Below, in pieces: positions 1-7,142 of a stretch of DNA of 46,818 nucleotides. The stretch is from an uncultured Christensenella sp. (GTDB lineage Bacteria > Bacillota_A > Clostridia > Christensenellales > Borkfalkiaceae), in NCBI GenBank assembly GCA_910579295.1, contig CAJTTC010000014.1, forward strand, positions 1-46,818. The letters are read 5' to 3'. The notes under the pieces are model-generated. The model ran no database searches and was not told the DNA's origin. It worked only from the letters and a program-made list of their open reading frames with translations. Within the stretch, counting starts at the first letter, position 1. Each line of letters begins with the position of its first letter. Both the position numbers and the translations under genes were made by a program.

Positions 1-104
1 CAGTATTCCCGTCGCAGGGAAGCGAACAAGAAAAAAAACTAAATAGATGCTTCCGTAGTTAAATGGATATAATAAACCCCTCCTAAGGGTTAGTTATGGG
101 TTCG
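1..104 (+). repeat. Tandem direct repeat, upstream copy
   Basis: This stretch repeats at 133-235 with only two visible differences: one fewer A in an A-run (8 versus 7) and one G/A substitution. The period is about 131 nt. The unit carries a spacer, an A-rich tract and the first three quarters of a tRNA-Arg. The window opens inside a unit, so more copies may lie upstream. Confidence 0.85.
49..104 (+). pseudogene. Truncated or interrupted tRNA-Arg (CCU) copy
   Basis: From the acceptor strand to the T loop (gttcg) this copy is identical to the complete tRNA-Arg at 180-254. At 105 it departs into a 32-nt segment (105-136) containing a small CCGA-CTTG-TCGG hairpin. The 10 nt attcccgtcg, matching the missing T-arm side, then appear at 137-146, but the acceptor 3' strand and CCA do not follow. 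A normal cloverleaf cannot be closed, so it is probably non-functional. Confidence 0.75.
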
Positions 105-132
105 CCCCGACTTGTCGGCACGGAGCGAAGCG

Positions 133-235
133 CAGTATTCCCGTCGCAGGGAAGCGAACAAGAAAAAAACTAAATAAATGCTTCCGTAGTTAAATGGATA
201 TAATAAACCCCTCCTAAGGGTTAGTTATGGGTTCG
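133..235 (+). repeat. Tandem direct repeat, downstream copy
   Basis: Second copy of the unit at 1-104. This one runs into the complete 3' half of the tRNA-Arg gene. The repeat breaks exactly in the T loop after ttcg. Confidence 0.85.
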
Positions 236-254
236 ATTCCCGTCGGGAGTACCA
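180..254 (+). tRNA. tRNA-Arg (anticodon CCU)
   Basis: A complete cloverleaf can be drawn. The acceptor GCTTCCG pairs with CGGGAGT using two G-U type pairs. The anticodon stem AACCC/GGGTT holds the loop CTCCTAA, giving anticodon CCU, which reads AGG. The T-arm stem is ATGGG/CCCGT with loop TTCGATT. Discriminator A is followed by an encoded CCA. It is the last member of the tandem unit and the only copy with an intact 3' half. Confidence 0.93.
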
Positions 255-326
255 ATTTTCCGCCGCTTACGCAAGGTTTGCGGCGGGAATAAATATCGTA
301 AGCGCTACCGAGTGCTTACAGGTGAG

Positions 327-378
327 ATAGCATTTTATCTGTGTCATTAGGTCTTTAAAGACGCAGATAGAGTGCTAT
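327..378 (+). promoter_or_regulatory. Long imperfect hairpin upstream of the SipW-like gene
   Basis: A 10-bp stem (336-345 with 360-369, one G-U pair) is extended, after a 3x3 internal loop, by ATAGCA (327-332) pairing with TGCTAT (373-378). The terminal loop is 346-359. It ends 14 nt before the putative ribosome site. A T-run is weak, so it is more likely a leader structure or a poor terminator than a strong terminator. Function is inferred only. Confidence 0.45.
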
Positions 379-404
379 TTATAATATCGGTAGGGGCAAA
401 AAGT

Positions 405-1016
405 GTGAGTAAAGGCAAAAAAGGGCTTACAACAAGAATATTTTCAATAATCTGTACCGTTTTGACGGTGCTGATATTTGCTTTGGCGGTTGGCGTTATA
501 GTCAATATGATTGTGTGCCGAGCAAAAAACAAACCCGTCAGCTTTTTCGGCACGTCGTTTGCCATAGTTCGGACTCCGTCTATGCAACCTGAGATAATGG
601 TTGGGGATATGATTTTATTTAAGACTTGCAATTATTCGGACGTTAAGGTTGGGGACTATATTGTTTTTGTCGCGGGTGACGGCTTCGGACAGATTAAGGG
701 ACAGAATATCGTGCACGAGGCGATAGAAATTACTTCGAGCGGAATAAGAACCAAGGGGACTAACAACCTTGTTGCCGATAGTGATCTTGTTACTGAAGAT
801 AACTTAATAGGCATCTGTACGTATAATTCCGCGGGGTGGGGTAAGGTCTTTACCTTTATAAGTAAATACGGCATTATTATAATCATAGCTTTGATTGCCG
901 TGCCCTTTGTCGGCAGTCAGATAATTAAAACAGTCAAGCAGTCGAAGCAAAAGGGAGGAGCTGACTTCGAGCAGGACAAGGATAAAACAAACGACGGCGA
1001 AACTGATTTAAGGTAA
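405..1016 (+). CDS. sipW: Signal peptidase I, SipW/ER type
   Basis: A membrane-bound serine protease that removes signal peptides outside the membrane. An N-terminal membrane segment (about residues 10-38) precedes the catalytic Ser motif TPSMQPEIMVGD (Ser about 59). The next motif, QNIVHEAIEI, has His where bacterial LepB has Lys, which is the mark of the SipW/ER subgroup. A second hydrophobic segment lies near residues 155-175, with a charged tail after it. An in-frame GTG at 372 exists, but GTG 405 has an AGGGG 8 nt upstream and removes an odd leader, so I chose it. SipW enzymes usually process specific substrates such as matrix proteins. No such substrate gene is next to it, so the target is unknown. 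A separate Lys-type LepB is at 29777. Confidence 0.85.
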   Translation: MSKGKKGLTTRIFSIICTVLTVLIFALAVGVIVNMIVCRAKNKPVSFFGTSFAIVRTPSMQPEIMVGDMILFKTCNYSDVKVGDYIVFVAGDGFGQIKGQNIVHEAIEITSSGIRTKGTNNLVADSDLVTEDNLIGICTYNSAGWGKVFTFISKYGIIIIIALIAVPFVGSQIIKTVKQSKQKGGADFEQDKDKTNDGETDLR

Positions 1017-1030
1017 CGCTGAATTGAATG

Positions 1031-1408
1031 TTATTTGCGTGTGCCGTCTTCAAAAAATGTCTTTTTGAGCGCTATTTCAGTTGGAATAATTGACATTACT
1101 AAAAGAATACATTGCGCAACTACGCTAATGATTACCACAATCCCGATTATAAAATAAGTACTATTAAAAAATGGAATTAGTACCACCACAGACAAGCCAA
1201 GAATAATCCAACCCATTAACCACCAAAGCTTTCCGCAAAAATTGTGAGCAAATTTCCACGTGTCGTCATTTTTCATAGAGCGTTGCGTTCTATAACCGAT
1301 TATTCTGTTTATTTCCTTGGGTGGGCGCTTCCACATAAACCAGCCTGTAATAATAGTGATAACAGGTATAATAATGTTACAGGCAAGCATAAGCCACAAA
1401 AACCACAT
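1031..1408 (-). CDS. SdpI/YhfL-family membrane protein
   Basis: A 125-residue protein with three hydrophobic segments (about 3-22, 62-80 and 85-108). Between the first two lies the family signature INRIIGYRTQRSMKNDDTW followed by a conserved-looking GKLWW. These features match the SdpI C-terminal domain family, whose founding member gives immunity to the SdpC toxin in Bacillus. Many family members have no toxin partner, and no SdpABC genes are visible here, so immunity is not shown. It is the last gene of a minus-strand trio (lipoprotein remnant, ASCH, this gene) with gaps of about 25-30 nt, so co-transcription is likely. Confidence 0.75.
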   Translation of the reverse strand: MWFLWLMLACNIIIPVITIITGWFMWKRPPKEINRIIGYRTQRSMKNDDTWKFAHNFCGKLWWLMGWIILGLSVVVLIPFFNSTYFIIGIVVIISVVAQCILLVMSIIPTEIALKKTFFEDGTRK

Positions 1409-1434
1409 AATGTTTTCTCCCCTATCTAAAATAT

Positions 1435-1770
1435 TTATATGAGCTTGATTTCTATTGCCAATACTCCGTATTTTTCAATCTGTTCCTTAGAATAATAAGC
1501 ATACATATCCTCCGCGTTAGCCGCTTCGTTTTCTTTATACCCGATTTTAATCTTATTAAAATTTGAATATAATTCGAAAAAATCTTTATAGCGTGTAAGT
1601 TTTATAACAGTACAATTTAATTTTTGGTGAGTATCAATGTTTTCAAATTCGATTTCATCGCCAACAGCAATTTCAGCTCGCTTTTCGTCGTTAAGACGCA
1701 TTTCTACCGTTTTTTCACCCGAGTTGATCGATTTGAAAGCCGAAGAAACTAAATTCATTTTATGTTTCAT
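1435..1770 (-). CDS. ASCH-domain (PUA-like) protein
   Basis: A 111-residue single-domain protein. The N-terminal pattern SINSGEKTVEMRLNDEKRAE, then VGDEIEF, is the ASCH signature: a beta-barrel related to PUA that in characterised members binds RNA or modified nucleosides (some have amidohydrolase activity on acetylcytidine). The later IGYKENEAANAEDMYAYY and KYGVLAIEIKLI complete the fold. Its cellular job cannot be read from the sequence. It sits between a broken lipoprotein gene and an SdpI-like gene, all minus strand. Confidence 0.8.
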   Translation of the reverse strand: MKHKMNLVSSAFKSINSGEKTVEMRLNDEKRAEIAVGDEIEFENIDTHQKLNCTVIKLTRYKDFFELYSNFNKIKIGYKENEAANAEDMYAYYSKEQIEKYGVLAIEIKLI

Positions 1771-1802
1771 AATTTTTATTCGCTAAATTGATATTTGAAA
1801 AC

Positions 1803-2230
1803 TTATACCTTAACATCTACGTCAACCTTAACGACCTTTATGCCGGCATCGTTTACAGCTTTTTCCGTTCCGCAATATACTATATTACCAAATTTTTCGT
1901 CGTTTTCAATTAACACAAAATGAGGACAGTCGGGGTGTGATTCTTGTAATTTATCGTAATATACTTTACAGTGAGCGGAATCTTCAATCCAATAAAAACG
2001 AATATAATCATCACCTTTTGTAGCAAAAAGACTATCAACAACATAGCCCTTACCGTCTGAATTTCTTTCACCTATGGCATAATTTATTCTATAACCATTT
2101 TTGTCAAGGTTGGACTTCATTTCATTAAGAGTTGGATAATAAGTTCCGTTATTATCATCACCGCAAGCAGTTAGTGTAAAAGTTAAATAGTCATTAGGCA
2201 AATCAATACTGATTTAAATAATTTTTTCAT
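1803..2230 (-). pseudogene. Lipoprotein gene with a frameshift in the signal peptide
   Basis: Reading from ATG 2230, preceded by AGGAGAG with 6-nt spacing, gives MKKLFKSVLICLMTI and then a stop. The next frame continues LTFTLTACGDDNN, a perfect lipobox, and runs about 125 residues to 1803. Adding one T to the short T-run (AAA at 2185-2187 on the plus strand) joins both into a standard lipoprotein. So either a one-base deletion has disabled the gene, the run is phase-variable, or there is a sequencing error. The TTG start within the second frame would make a protein without a signal peptide. The mature domain is unrecognised; it contains YWIEDSAHCKVYYDKL and two further cysteines. Confidence 0.75.
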
Positions 2231-2266
2231 AATTAACTCTCCTAAATTACTGATTATCGCATATTT

Positions 2267-2295
2267 ATTATACCATAACAAAAGGCTAAAATCAA
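2267..2295 (-). promoter_or_regulatory. Sigma-A promoter for the minus-strand lipoprotein/ASCH/SdpI trio
   Basis: On the minus strand TTGATT (2290-2295), a 17-nt spacer and a perfect TATAAT (2267-2272). It lies 37 nt upstream of the ATG at 2230. Confidence 0.7.
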
Positions 2296-2315
2296 CACTT
2301 ACGGCAATAGTCGTA

Positions 2316-2368
2316 GATAAAAAATAAATCCGAGCCACTCACTTGTAACAAGTATTTGGTTCGGATTT
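2316..2368 (-). terminator. Terminator of tRNA-Leu(CAA)
   Basis: On the minus strand AAATCCGA pairs with TCGGATTT (2361-2368 with 2326-2333), with further inner pairing CCA/TGG and ACTTG/CAAGT, followed by ATTTTTTA. It starts 8 nt beyond the tRNA 3' end. Confidence 0.8.
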
Positions 2369-2376
2369 AAATTAGT

Positions 2377-2463
2377 TGGTGCCGGTGGTGGGACTCGAAC
2401 CCACACGCCCTCACGGACAACAGATTTTGAGTCTGTCTCGTCTGCCAATTCCAACACACCGGC
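2377..2463 (-). tRNA. tRNA-Leu (anticodon CAA)
   Basis: Read on the minus strand, acceptor GCCGGTG pairs with CACCGGC. The anticodon stem CAGAC.. closes loop CTCAAAA, giving anticodon CAA, which reads UUG. A long variable arm (class II, as expected for Leu) precedes the T arm GTGGGTTCGAGTCCCAC. CCA is encoded. Total 87 nt including CCA. Confidence 0.95.
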
Positions 2464-2520
2464 GTTTCAGTTAAATGTAAAAAATGCAAGAATGGATTTT
2501 CTGCATTGATTATAGTGAGA

Positions 2521-2549
2521 TTGACACACACTATATATTGTGGTAAAAT
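2521..2549 (+). promoter_or_regulatory. Sigma-A promoter for polA-coaE
   Basis: TTGACA (2521-2526), 17-nt spacer, TAAAAT (2544-2549). The predicted start near 2556 leaves a leader of about 115 nt before polA. Part of that leader can fold (GAGTTA/TAATTC around a GC-GAAA-GC tetraloop, 2571-2592). Confidence 0.8.
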
Positions 2550-2671
2550 ATTAAAGGGTGAAGCGGAGTTGAGTTAATGCGAAAGCTAATTCACGTCAGC
2601 GACAAATCACTTTATTATTATATAATAGCTTAAAATAAAAATCAAGTTATTTTTGCAGGATTTAAAAATTT

Positions 2672-5224
2672 ATGGATAAACTCGTTCTTATTGACGGCAA
2701 CAGCCTGTTAAACCGTGCATTTTACGCAACGCCCGTATTCAGTACTTCGTCGGGACAACCTACAAACGCAATTTTCGGTTTTGTAAAATTGGTTTTAAAG
2801 ATTATATCCGACGTTAGCCCCGAATATATGATTGTGACGTTTGATTTAAAAGCGCCAACGTTCAGACACAAAATGTATGACGGCTATAAGGCAACCCGTT
2901 CGCCTATGCCCGAGGAACTTGCGGCACAGGTGAAGCCGTTAAAATCGCTCCTTTCCGCAATGAAAATTGCCACTTGCGAGAAAGAGGGATTAGAAGCGGA
3001 CGATCTTATCGGCACTCTATCAAATAAATTCGACGTTCACAGCTACATCTATACGGGCGATCGCGATTCGTTTCAGCTTGTTGACGAAAAAACCGACGTT
3101 TATTATACGAAGCGTGGGGTAAGCGATTTGTTGAAACTCTCGGCTGAAAACTTTGAGAGTGAAATAGGTTTAATTCCTGAATTGGTTATTGATTTAAAGG
3201 CGTTAATGGGCGATAAATCGGACAATATTCCGGGTGTGGCGGGCGTCGGAGAAACTACGGCCCGCAAGCTTCTGGCTGAATACGGCAATTTAGACGGGGT
3301 ATATGCCAACGTGGACGGCATAAAATCGCCTTCTATACGAAATAAGCTTACAGTCGGCAAGGAGAGCGCATATTTATCATATAAGCTTGCAACTATTGAC
3401 AGAAATTGTGAGCTTGACATTCGACTTGAAGATTGCCGAATTCCGCAAAATTACTCCGCCGAAGTTAAGGAAATGTTTAAAACGTTTGAATTTAACAGTC
3501 TTATTCCTCTGGTGTCGTTTAACGGTGAGCAAACTGCCGAAAAAACTATTGCCTATCCCGAGAATATTGCAATCGACAATTATTTTGCATTGAAAGAATT
3601 GTGCAGTAACGTTGGAACGTTCTGTATTGATTTCGCTCATAACGGTGCAAATATTTACTTGGGTGACAAGCACTATAACGTCAAATTCGAGAAAGAGGAT
3701 TTACTGAGTAATTTTAACGCGGCAAACTTCTATGAGTGCATTGATATAATTCTGTCCAATAAAGAAAACACGGTTATAGTTTGGGATTTCAAACAGATAA
3801 GGCATAATCTGCATTTGTACGGTATAAAACCTGTTTGCAAATTTGAAGATTTAGCGGTTATGCGTTATCTATGCGACTATTTCGACGAGAGCAAAACCGT
3901 TAGCGAGTTGTGCGCGGCTAAGGGATATGACAAAAATTTTTCCGCATTTGCGTTCAGCTTGATTTATGCGGAGTACTCCGAAATAATCGAACGTGACGGG
4001 CTCGTCAGTCTGTACGAAGAGATTGAAAAGCCGCTCATTGAAGTATTATTCGATATGGAGCAGACGGGCGTTAAGGTTGACGCGATTATGCTCAATACTC
4101 TTGCGGAAACATATTCAAAGAAAATTAACGAACTAAGCGGCAAAATTTATGAGCTGTGCGGCTGCAAATTCAATATTAATTCGCCCTCACAGCTTGGCGA
4201 GGTGTTGTTTGAAAAGCTCGGCTTAAAGTCGGGAAAAAAGAGTAAGACGGGTAAATATTCCACTAACGCCGATATTTTGGAGTCACTTGCGGGCGAAAGC
4301 GAGGTGGTCAGACTGATTTTAAGCTACCGCCAATATCAAAAACTTTATTCGACTTATGCGGTAGGATTAAAGCCGTTGATCGATAAGCAGACAAATCTTA
4401 TTCACACAACCTATAACAACACGATAACGACCACGGGCAGACTTTCGAGTACCAATCCCAATTTGCAGAATATTCCCATTCGCGAAGAAGAGGGCAAGGA
4501 AATACGCAAGGTCTTTGTGCCGCGCGAGGGAAATATATTTATTGACGCGGATTATTCGCAGATAGAGCTACGGCTTTTGGCGCATTTTTCGGGTTGTAAG
4601 GAGCTTATTGCCGCCTATGAAGCCGATGAGGACGTCCATTCGGTTACGGCTTCGCAAGTGTTCGGGGTGCCTTTGTCGCAGGTGACGGACAAAATGCGCC
4701 GCGAGGCAAAAGCCGTTAATTTCGGAATAATTTACGGCATAAGCGAGTTCGGTCTTTCAAAAAACTTAGGTATTGATATCAGGGTTGCGCGTGACTATAT
4801 AAATAAGTATTTCGAGCATTACAGCGCAGTCAAGGAATATATGAATGCCAACGTTGAGTTTGCTAAAAAACACGGATATGTAGCAACTCTGACGGGCAGA
4901 AAACGCTATATTAAGGAAATTAATTCAACCAATTTTAACTTGCGTCAATTCGGTGAGCGTGCGGCTATGAATATGCCTTTGCAGGGTTCGAGCGCCGACA
5001 TAATAAAAATTGCTATGGTCAATACGTATAATGCGCTTAATGAGAGAGGGCTGAAGAGTAAGCTTATATTGCAAGTGCATGACGAGTTGGTTATCGACGC
5101 TCCTGAAAACGAAGCAGAAGAAGTGTCCGAGATTTTAAAGAACGAAATGGAAAATGCGGTGAAATTAAACGTGCCGCTGAAAGTTGACGTGCATTGCGGT
5201 AAAAATTGGTATGAAGCAAAGTAA
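2672..5224 (+). CDS. polA: DNA polymerase I
   Basis: Repair polymerase that removes RNA primers and fills gaps. At 850 residues it has the three-part family layout. The N-terminal 5'-3' exonuclease domain (1 to about 290) includes ADDLIGTL, YTGDRDSFQL and GDKSDNIPGVAGVGETTA. A middle 3'-5' exonuclease-like domain (about 300-460) is degenerate: exo motif I reads FCIDFAHNG and lacks the acidic pair, so proofreading is probably lost, as in many Bacillota Pol I. The polymerase domain shows motif A DADYSQIELR, motif B RREAKAVNFGIIYG and motif C QVHDELV (HDE about 803-805). The upstream ribosome site is weak. Its 3' end overlaps coaE by 14 nt, as in other Firmicutes where polA and coaE are neighbours. 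Confidence 0.97.
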   Translation: MDKLVLIDGNSLLNRAFYATPVFSTSSGQPTNAIFGFVKLVLKIISDVSPEYMIVTFDLKAPTFRHKMYDGYKATRSPMPEELAAQVKPLKSLLSAMKIATCEKEGLEADDLIGTLSNKFDVHSYIYTGDRDSFQLVDEKTDVYYTKRGVSDLLKLSAENFESEIGLIPELVIDLKALMGDKSDNIPGVAGVGETTARKLLAEYGNLDGVYANVDGIKSPSIRNKLTVGKESAYLSYKLATIDRNCELDIRLEDCRIPQNYSAEVKEMFKTFEFNSLIPLVSFNGEQTAEKTIAYPENIAIDNYFALKELCSNVGTFCIDFAHNGANIYLGDKHYNVKFEKEDLLSNFNAANFYECIDIILSNKENTVIVWDFKQIRHNLHLYGIKPVCKFEDLAVMRYLCDYFDESKTVSELCAAKGYDKNFSAFAFSLIYAEYSEIIERDGLVSLYEEIEKPLIEVLFDMEQTGVKVDAIMLNTLAETYSKKINELSGKIYELCGCKFNINSPSQLGEVLFEKLGLKSGKKSKTGKYSTNADILESLAGESEVVRLILSYRQYQKLYSTYAVGLKPLIDKQTNLIHTTYNNTITTTGRLSSTNPNLQNIPIREEEGKEIRKVFVPREGNIFIDADYSQIELRLLAHFSGCKELIAAYEADEDVHSVTASQVFGVPLSQVTDKMRREAKAVNFGIIYGISEFGLSKNLGIDIRVARDYINKYFEHYSAVKEYMNANVEFAKKHGYVATLTGRKRYIKEINSTNFNLRQFGERAAMNMPLQGSSADIIKIAMVNTYNALNERGLKSKLILQVHDELVIDAPENEAEEVSEILKNEMENAVKLNVPLKVDVHCGKNWYEAK

Positions 5225-5813
5225 TATTAAAATTGCCGTTACGGGCGGAATAGGCAGCGGAAAATCGACGGTTTGTAATCTTATAGCTAAGTTGGGATAT
5301 CCTGTCTATTCGTGTGACGAAATTTATGCGGAATTATTTGATAGCGGAGCTTTTTTAAAAGAAATTATTGCCGAGTTCGGTGATAAGGTTGCGGACGGTA
5401 AAGGCGGGGTTGACAGAAAAAAGCTCGCGGCTGAGGTCTTTTCGGACGACGGTAAATTGGATAGGCTTAACGCAATTACGCACCCCGCCATATTTTCGGA
5501 AATGTTTCGTAGGGCAGAAGAGCGCAAAGGGTTGGTTTTTTTTGAAGTGCCTGTTTTGTTTGAAGGCGGTTATCAAAAATTATTCGACGAAATTATAGTT
5601 GTTACGAGAGATATGGCAGATAGGGTAGAATGTATTAAAAAGCGTGACGGATTATCCTATGATGAGATAAAAGAGAGGATTAATAAGCAGCATAATTACG
5701 ATTTGTGTGATTTTACGCAGTACTATGTCATACATAATGACTGTGAATTGAGTGTTTTGCGTGACATAATCGGTAATTTAATGTTAAAAATCACTAAAAA
5801 ATATTCTCAATAA
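5211..5813 (+). CDS. coaE: Dephospho-CoA kinase
   Basis: Catalyses the last step of coenzyme A synthesis: ATP-dependent phosphorylation of the ribose 3'-OH of dephospho-CoA. The P-loop GGIGSGKS lies at residues 12-19, and the CoaE signatures HPAIF and FFEVPVLFEGG follow. I chose ATG 5211, which gives 201 residues (normal length) and puts the P-loop near the N terminus. The in-frame ATG at 5184 would overlap polA by 41 nt and add an unconserved leader. Translational coupling to polA is likely through the 14-nt overlap. Confidence 0.95.
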   Translation: MKQSNIKIAVTGGIGSGKSTVCNLIAKLGYPVYSCDEIYAELFDSGAFLKEIIAEFGDKVADGKGGVDRKKLAAEVFSDDGKLDRLNAITHPAIFSEMFRRAEERKGLVFFEVPVLFEGGYQKLFDEIIVVTRDMADRVECIKKRDGLSYDEIKERINKQHNYDLCDFTQYYVIHNDCELSVLRDIIGNLMLKITKKYSQ

Positions 5814-5851
5814 ATATTTTTTATTTTTGTTAAAAAGGTGGGCTATTTGGC

Positions 5852-5880
5852 TTGACTTTATAGCTTAAATATTATAGAAT
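5852..5880 (+). promoter_or_regulatory. Promoter of tRNA-Leu(AAG)
   Basis: TTGACT (5852-5857), 17-nt spacer, TAGAAT (5875-5880), 23 nt before the tRNA 5' end. Confidence 0.75.
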
Positions 5881-5903
5881 ATGAATGCTTTTGATAAGCT
5901 TAT

Positions 5904-5986
5904 GCACTCATGGCGGAATTGGCAGACGCGCAAGACTAAGGATCTTGTGGGCGACCATGCAGGTTCAACTCCTGTTGAGTGCACCA
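5904..5986 (+). tRNA. tRNA-Leu (anticodon AAG)
   Basis: Acceptor GCACTCA/TGAGTGC, anticodon stem CAAGA/TCTTG with loop CTAAGGA giving anticodon AAG (reads CUU, and CUC if A34 is converted to inosine), long variable arm, T arm around GGTTCAACTCC, encoded CCA. A34 in bacterial tRNA-Leu is typical of certain Clostridia-like genomes rather than universal. Confidence 0.95.
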
Positions 5987-5991
5987 TCATG

Positions 5992-6028
5992 AACGCAAGC
6001 TGAATTTAATTCGGTTTGCGTTTTTTTT
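5992..6028 (+). terminator. Terminator of tRNA-Leu(AAG)
   Basis: Stem of AACGCAAGCTGAAT-type pairing (5992-6004 with 6010-6022) followed by an eight-T run (6021-6028). Confidence 0.85.
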
Positions 6029-6162
6029 ATGAAGCACTATTGTGAACAGGCGTTTAATATTAATTTCGGTTTGGAATATCGAGGTTCTATAAACATAAAG
6101 ACGCGCATATTTTGTAAATTTTCGGTATTTTTTTAATAATAGTATTATTTAAATTGCAACTA

Positions 6163-6191
6163 TTGTTTTTTATTAAAAAAAGTGCTATATT
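6163..6191 (+). promoter_or_regulatory. Possible promoter for the lipoprotein at 6273
   Basis: TTGTTT (6163-6168), 17-nt spacer, TATATT (6186-6191), in a very AT-rich gap. Apart from this and the terminator at 5992-6028, I see nothing else between the tRNA and the gene. Confidence 0.4.
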
Positions 6192-6272
6192 GATTGCGTA
6201 ATTATTGAGTTGCGCAAAGAAATATGTTATTTCTGTTTGTTAATGGAAAAAGTATGATTTAGGAGATTACTT

Positions 6273-7061
6273 ATGAAAAAAGTTATTTGTTGTGTGTTAG
6301 CTGTTATAGCTATGCTCTCGTTTGCGGGCTGTTCCGATAAATCGCGTTATCGTATTCCCAAGGAGTGCTGCGTCGTAAGCGTTCCGGTCGGCTACGAGCT
6401 TTGGTCAAATAAGGCTGAAATTATCGAGAAAATCGAAACGCCGATAGACGGTATTGATAGAGATGAGAATAAAGCCTATTACGCTGTATCTAGAAACGCC
6501 GAATTTTCGATAGTTAATTTCGATTCATATGCCTTTGACAGTCATAATTACGGGCAGGGTAATGTAGTTACTGGGTTTAGCGTTGAAGAAAATATTTTGC
6601 CTTATAGCCCGACCGAAGGGAACTACGTTACTCTGTCGTGTGACAAAAATACGGATATTTTACCTGTCTATCAAGATTTTGAGTGTGCAGGATTTGTCGT
6701 TTTCGTGGCTTACAGTACAAATGACATCTGGCAAAACGTTAGCGATTTGGACAATTTCTTTAATTCCGATGGCAGTGCAAAAGAAATTGATAACTTTTAC
6801 TATCTTATAGAGTACGATGAGTCGTTGAATTCTTGTTGGAAAACAAATATGAATGAAACGAGCGTTGAGGATACTGTTTATTCAACTACGCATATGATAG
6901 AGCGCGATTTTATTTCCGACGGACAGGAGATGGCGTTTTGCGTAATATACAGATATAATGAAACAAAATATTTTATCAATATGCCTATATTGAGCAACTC
7001 AATGGCGGGCGCAACCATTGATATGGGAAATAACTACAAATTAATCGTTGAATTTAATTAA
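6273..7061 (+). CDS. Putative lipoprotein of unknown function
   Basis: 262 residues with a short type II signal peptide, MKKVICCVLAVIAMLSFAGC, in which Cys20 is the lipidated residue (lipobox SFAGC). The mature part is acidic, rich in Tyr, Asn and Asp, and shows no domain that I recognise. Segments such as FNSDGSAKEIDNFYYLIEYD and YRYNETKYFINMPILS suggest an extracytoplasmic beta-rich fold, but that is inference. The start is supported by AGGAG 6 nt upstream. It stands alone, between a tRNA terminator and the convergent leuS gene, so its partners are unknown. Confidence 0.85.
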   Translation: MKKVICCVLAVIAMLSFAGCSDKSRYRIPKECCVVSVPVGYELWSNKAEIIEKIETPIDGIDRDENKAYYAVSRNAEFSIVNFDSYAFDSHNYGQGNVVTGFSVEENILPYSPTEGNYVTLSCDKNTDILPVYQDFECAGFVVFVAYSTNDIWQNVSDLDNFFNSDGSAKEIDNFYYLIEYDESLNSCWKTNMNETSVEDTVYSTTHMIERDFISDGQEMAFCVIYRYNETKYFINMPILSNSMAGATIDMGNNYKLIVEFN

Positions 7062-7081
7062 TTGCTCTTAAATTATAGAAT

Positions 7082-7120
7082 GAAAAACCCATCGGCGCTT
7101 TTTTATAGCTGTCGATGGGT
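7082..7120 (-). terminator. Terminator between the lipoprotein and leuS (mainly leuS)
   Basis: Stem ACCCATCG (7087-7094) with CGATGGGT (7113-7120). Read on the minus strand it is followed directly by five T, so it best serves leuS. On the plus strand the following tract is only ATAATTATAT, though it may also stop the lipoprotein transcript. Confidence 0.7.
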
Positions 7121-7142
7121 ATAATTATATATTTAAGTTTAA

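Noticed and set aside
1..235. CRISPR array at the tandem repeat
   Set aside because: The repeat is over 100 nt, contains a tRNA body and has no short regular spacers or cas genes nearby.
260..286. CCGCCGC/GCGGCGG hairpin after tRNA-Arg as a terminator
   Set aside because: No T-run follows (GAATAAAT), so I could not support termination; it may only be a processing structure.
7087..7120. Riboswitch between the lipoprotein and leuS
   Set aside because: A simple stem with a minus-strand T-run explains it as a terminator; no further conserved core is visible.
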